Shown here piece by piece: positions 30,260 through 30,273 of a stretch of 30,273 bases of DNA. Each line of letters starts with the position of its first letter. The stretch's first letter is position 1. Source of the DNA: CAZSAL01 sp964604825 (GTDB lineage Bacteria > Elusimicrobiota > Elusimicrobia > 2-01-FULL-59-12); the NCBI GenBank assembly GCA_964604825.1, contig CAZSAL010000034.1:1-30273 (forward strand), written 5' to 3'. A model generated the notes under the pieces. The model had not been told where the DNA came from. It saw nothing but the letters and a program-made list of their open reading frames with translations, and made no database searches. The position numbers and the translations under genes were made by a program.

Positions 30260-30273
30260 ATGACAATGACCAA
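30260..30273 (+). CDS. Possible start of a plus-strand gene cut by the right edge
   Basis: ATG at 30260 opens a frame (Met-Thr-Met-Thr) that leaves the window after four codons. Only the upstream palindrome and position suggest a gene; no clear ribosome site is seen. Confidence 0.25.

Noticed and set aside
1..30273. CRISPR array, insertion sequence or transposase
   Set aside because: No regularly spaced repeat units, no transposase or integrase motif and no long terminal inverted repeats were found; the only mobile-type trace is the 68-bp palindrome at 26050-26117.

Overview
The window reads as a chromosomal segment of a Gram-negative, probably anaerobic bacterium. The evidence is a GT9 heptosyltransferase-type enzyme, a lipobox lipoprotein, an H+-pumping pyrophosphatase, a radical SAM/SPASM enzyme and a membrane-bound hydrogenase-related complex. 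Desulfobacterota (the old deltaproteobacteria) or a neighbouring phylum is my best guess, with low confidence; no rRNA or complete tRNA is present to test it. The left 11 kb is visibly more A+T-rich than the G+C-rich centre (judged from hand-sampled stretches), which fits an exchangeable surface-polysaccharide locus next to conserved energy genes.

Layout. (1) 1-107: the first 35 codons of a canonical ParB, leaving the left edge. (2) 139-11180, minus strand: an eight-gene polysaccharide cluster, in transcription order Wzx-like flippase, membrane GT-C/PHP fusion, methyltransferase, multi-pass membrane protein, GT2, GT4, GT4, GT9. (3) 11341-11922, minus strand: a small membrane protein, divergent from (4) 12066-14327, a K+-independent-type membrane pyrophosphatase (hppA). 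hppA has a terminator-like hairpin in its leader and a strong terminator behind it. (5) 14461-15471: a radical SAM/SPASM enzyme. (6) 15700-23687: a tightly coupled seven-gene operon. Its first gene is an HTH-EIIA(PTS) fusion. It is followed by HyfB-, HyfC-, HyfE- and HyfF-like membrane subunits, a NuoCD-like large subunit and a ferredoxin-NuoB fusion. The large subunit lacks every nickel-ligand cysteine, so this is an energy-converting-hydrogenase-related (Ehr) complex and not a hydrogenase. (7) 23688-24626, minus strand: a YdjM-type membrane metal-dependent hydrolase. (8) 24729-26991: an accessory patch with a Phd/ParE toxin-antitoxin pair and a divergent ParB-like protein that carries an in-frame palindromic repeat. 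Short imperfect repeats lie on both sides of it. (9) 26995-30273: DUF3108 protein, gamma-glutamylcyclotransferase-like protein, two tiny ORFs, a lipoprotein, a VapC-type PIN toxin with its antitoxin, promoter and terminator, and the first codons of another gene behind a palindrome.

How the parts fit. The polysaccharide genes would build a repeat unit on a lipid carrier (GT2/GT4/GT9), modify it and flip it (Wzx). No initiating sugar-phosphate transferase or classical Wzy is recognisable in the window. hppA and the Ehr-like complex both couple a soluble redox or phosphoanhydride reaction to ion movement across the inner membrane. The HTH-EIIA protein, translationally coupled to the first Ehr subunit, could tie expression of the complex to PTS phosphorylation state. 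That link is inference. It, the PHP fusion and the repeat-interrupted ParB are the parts most worth following up.
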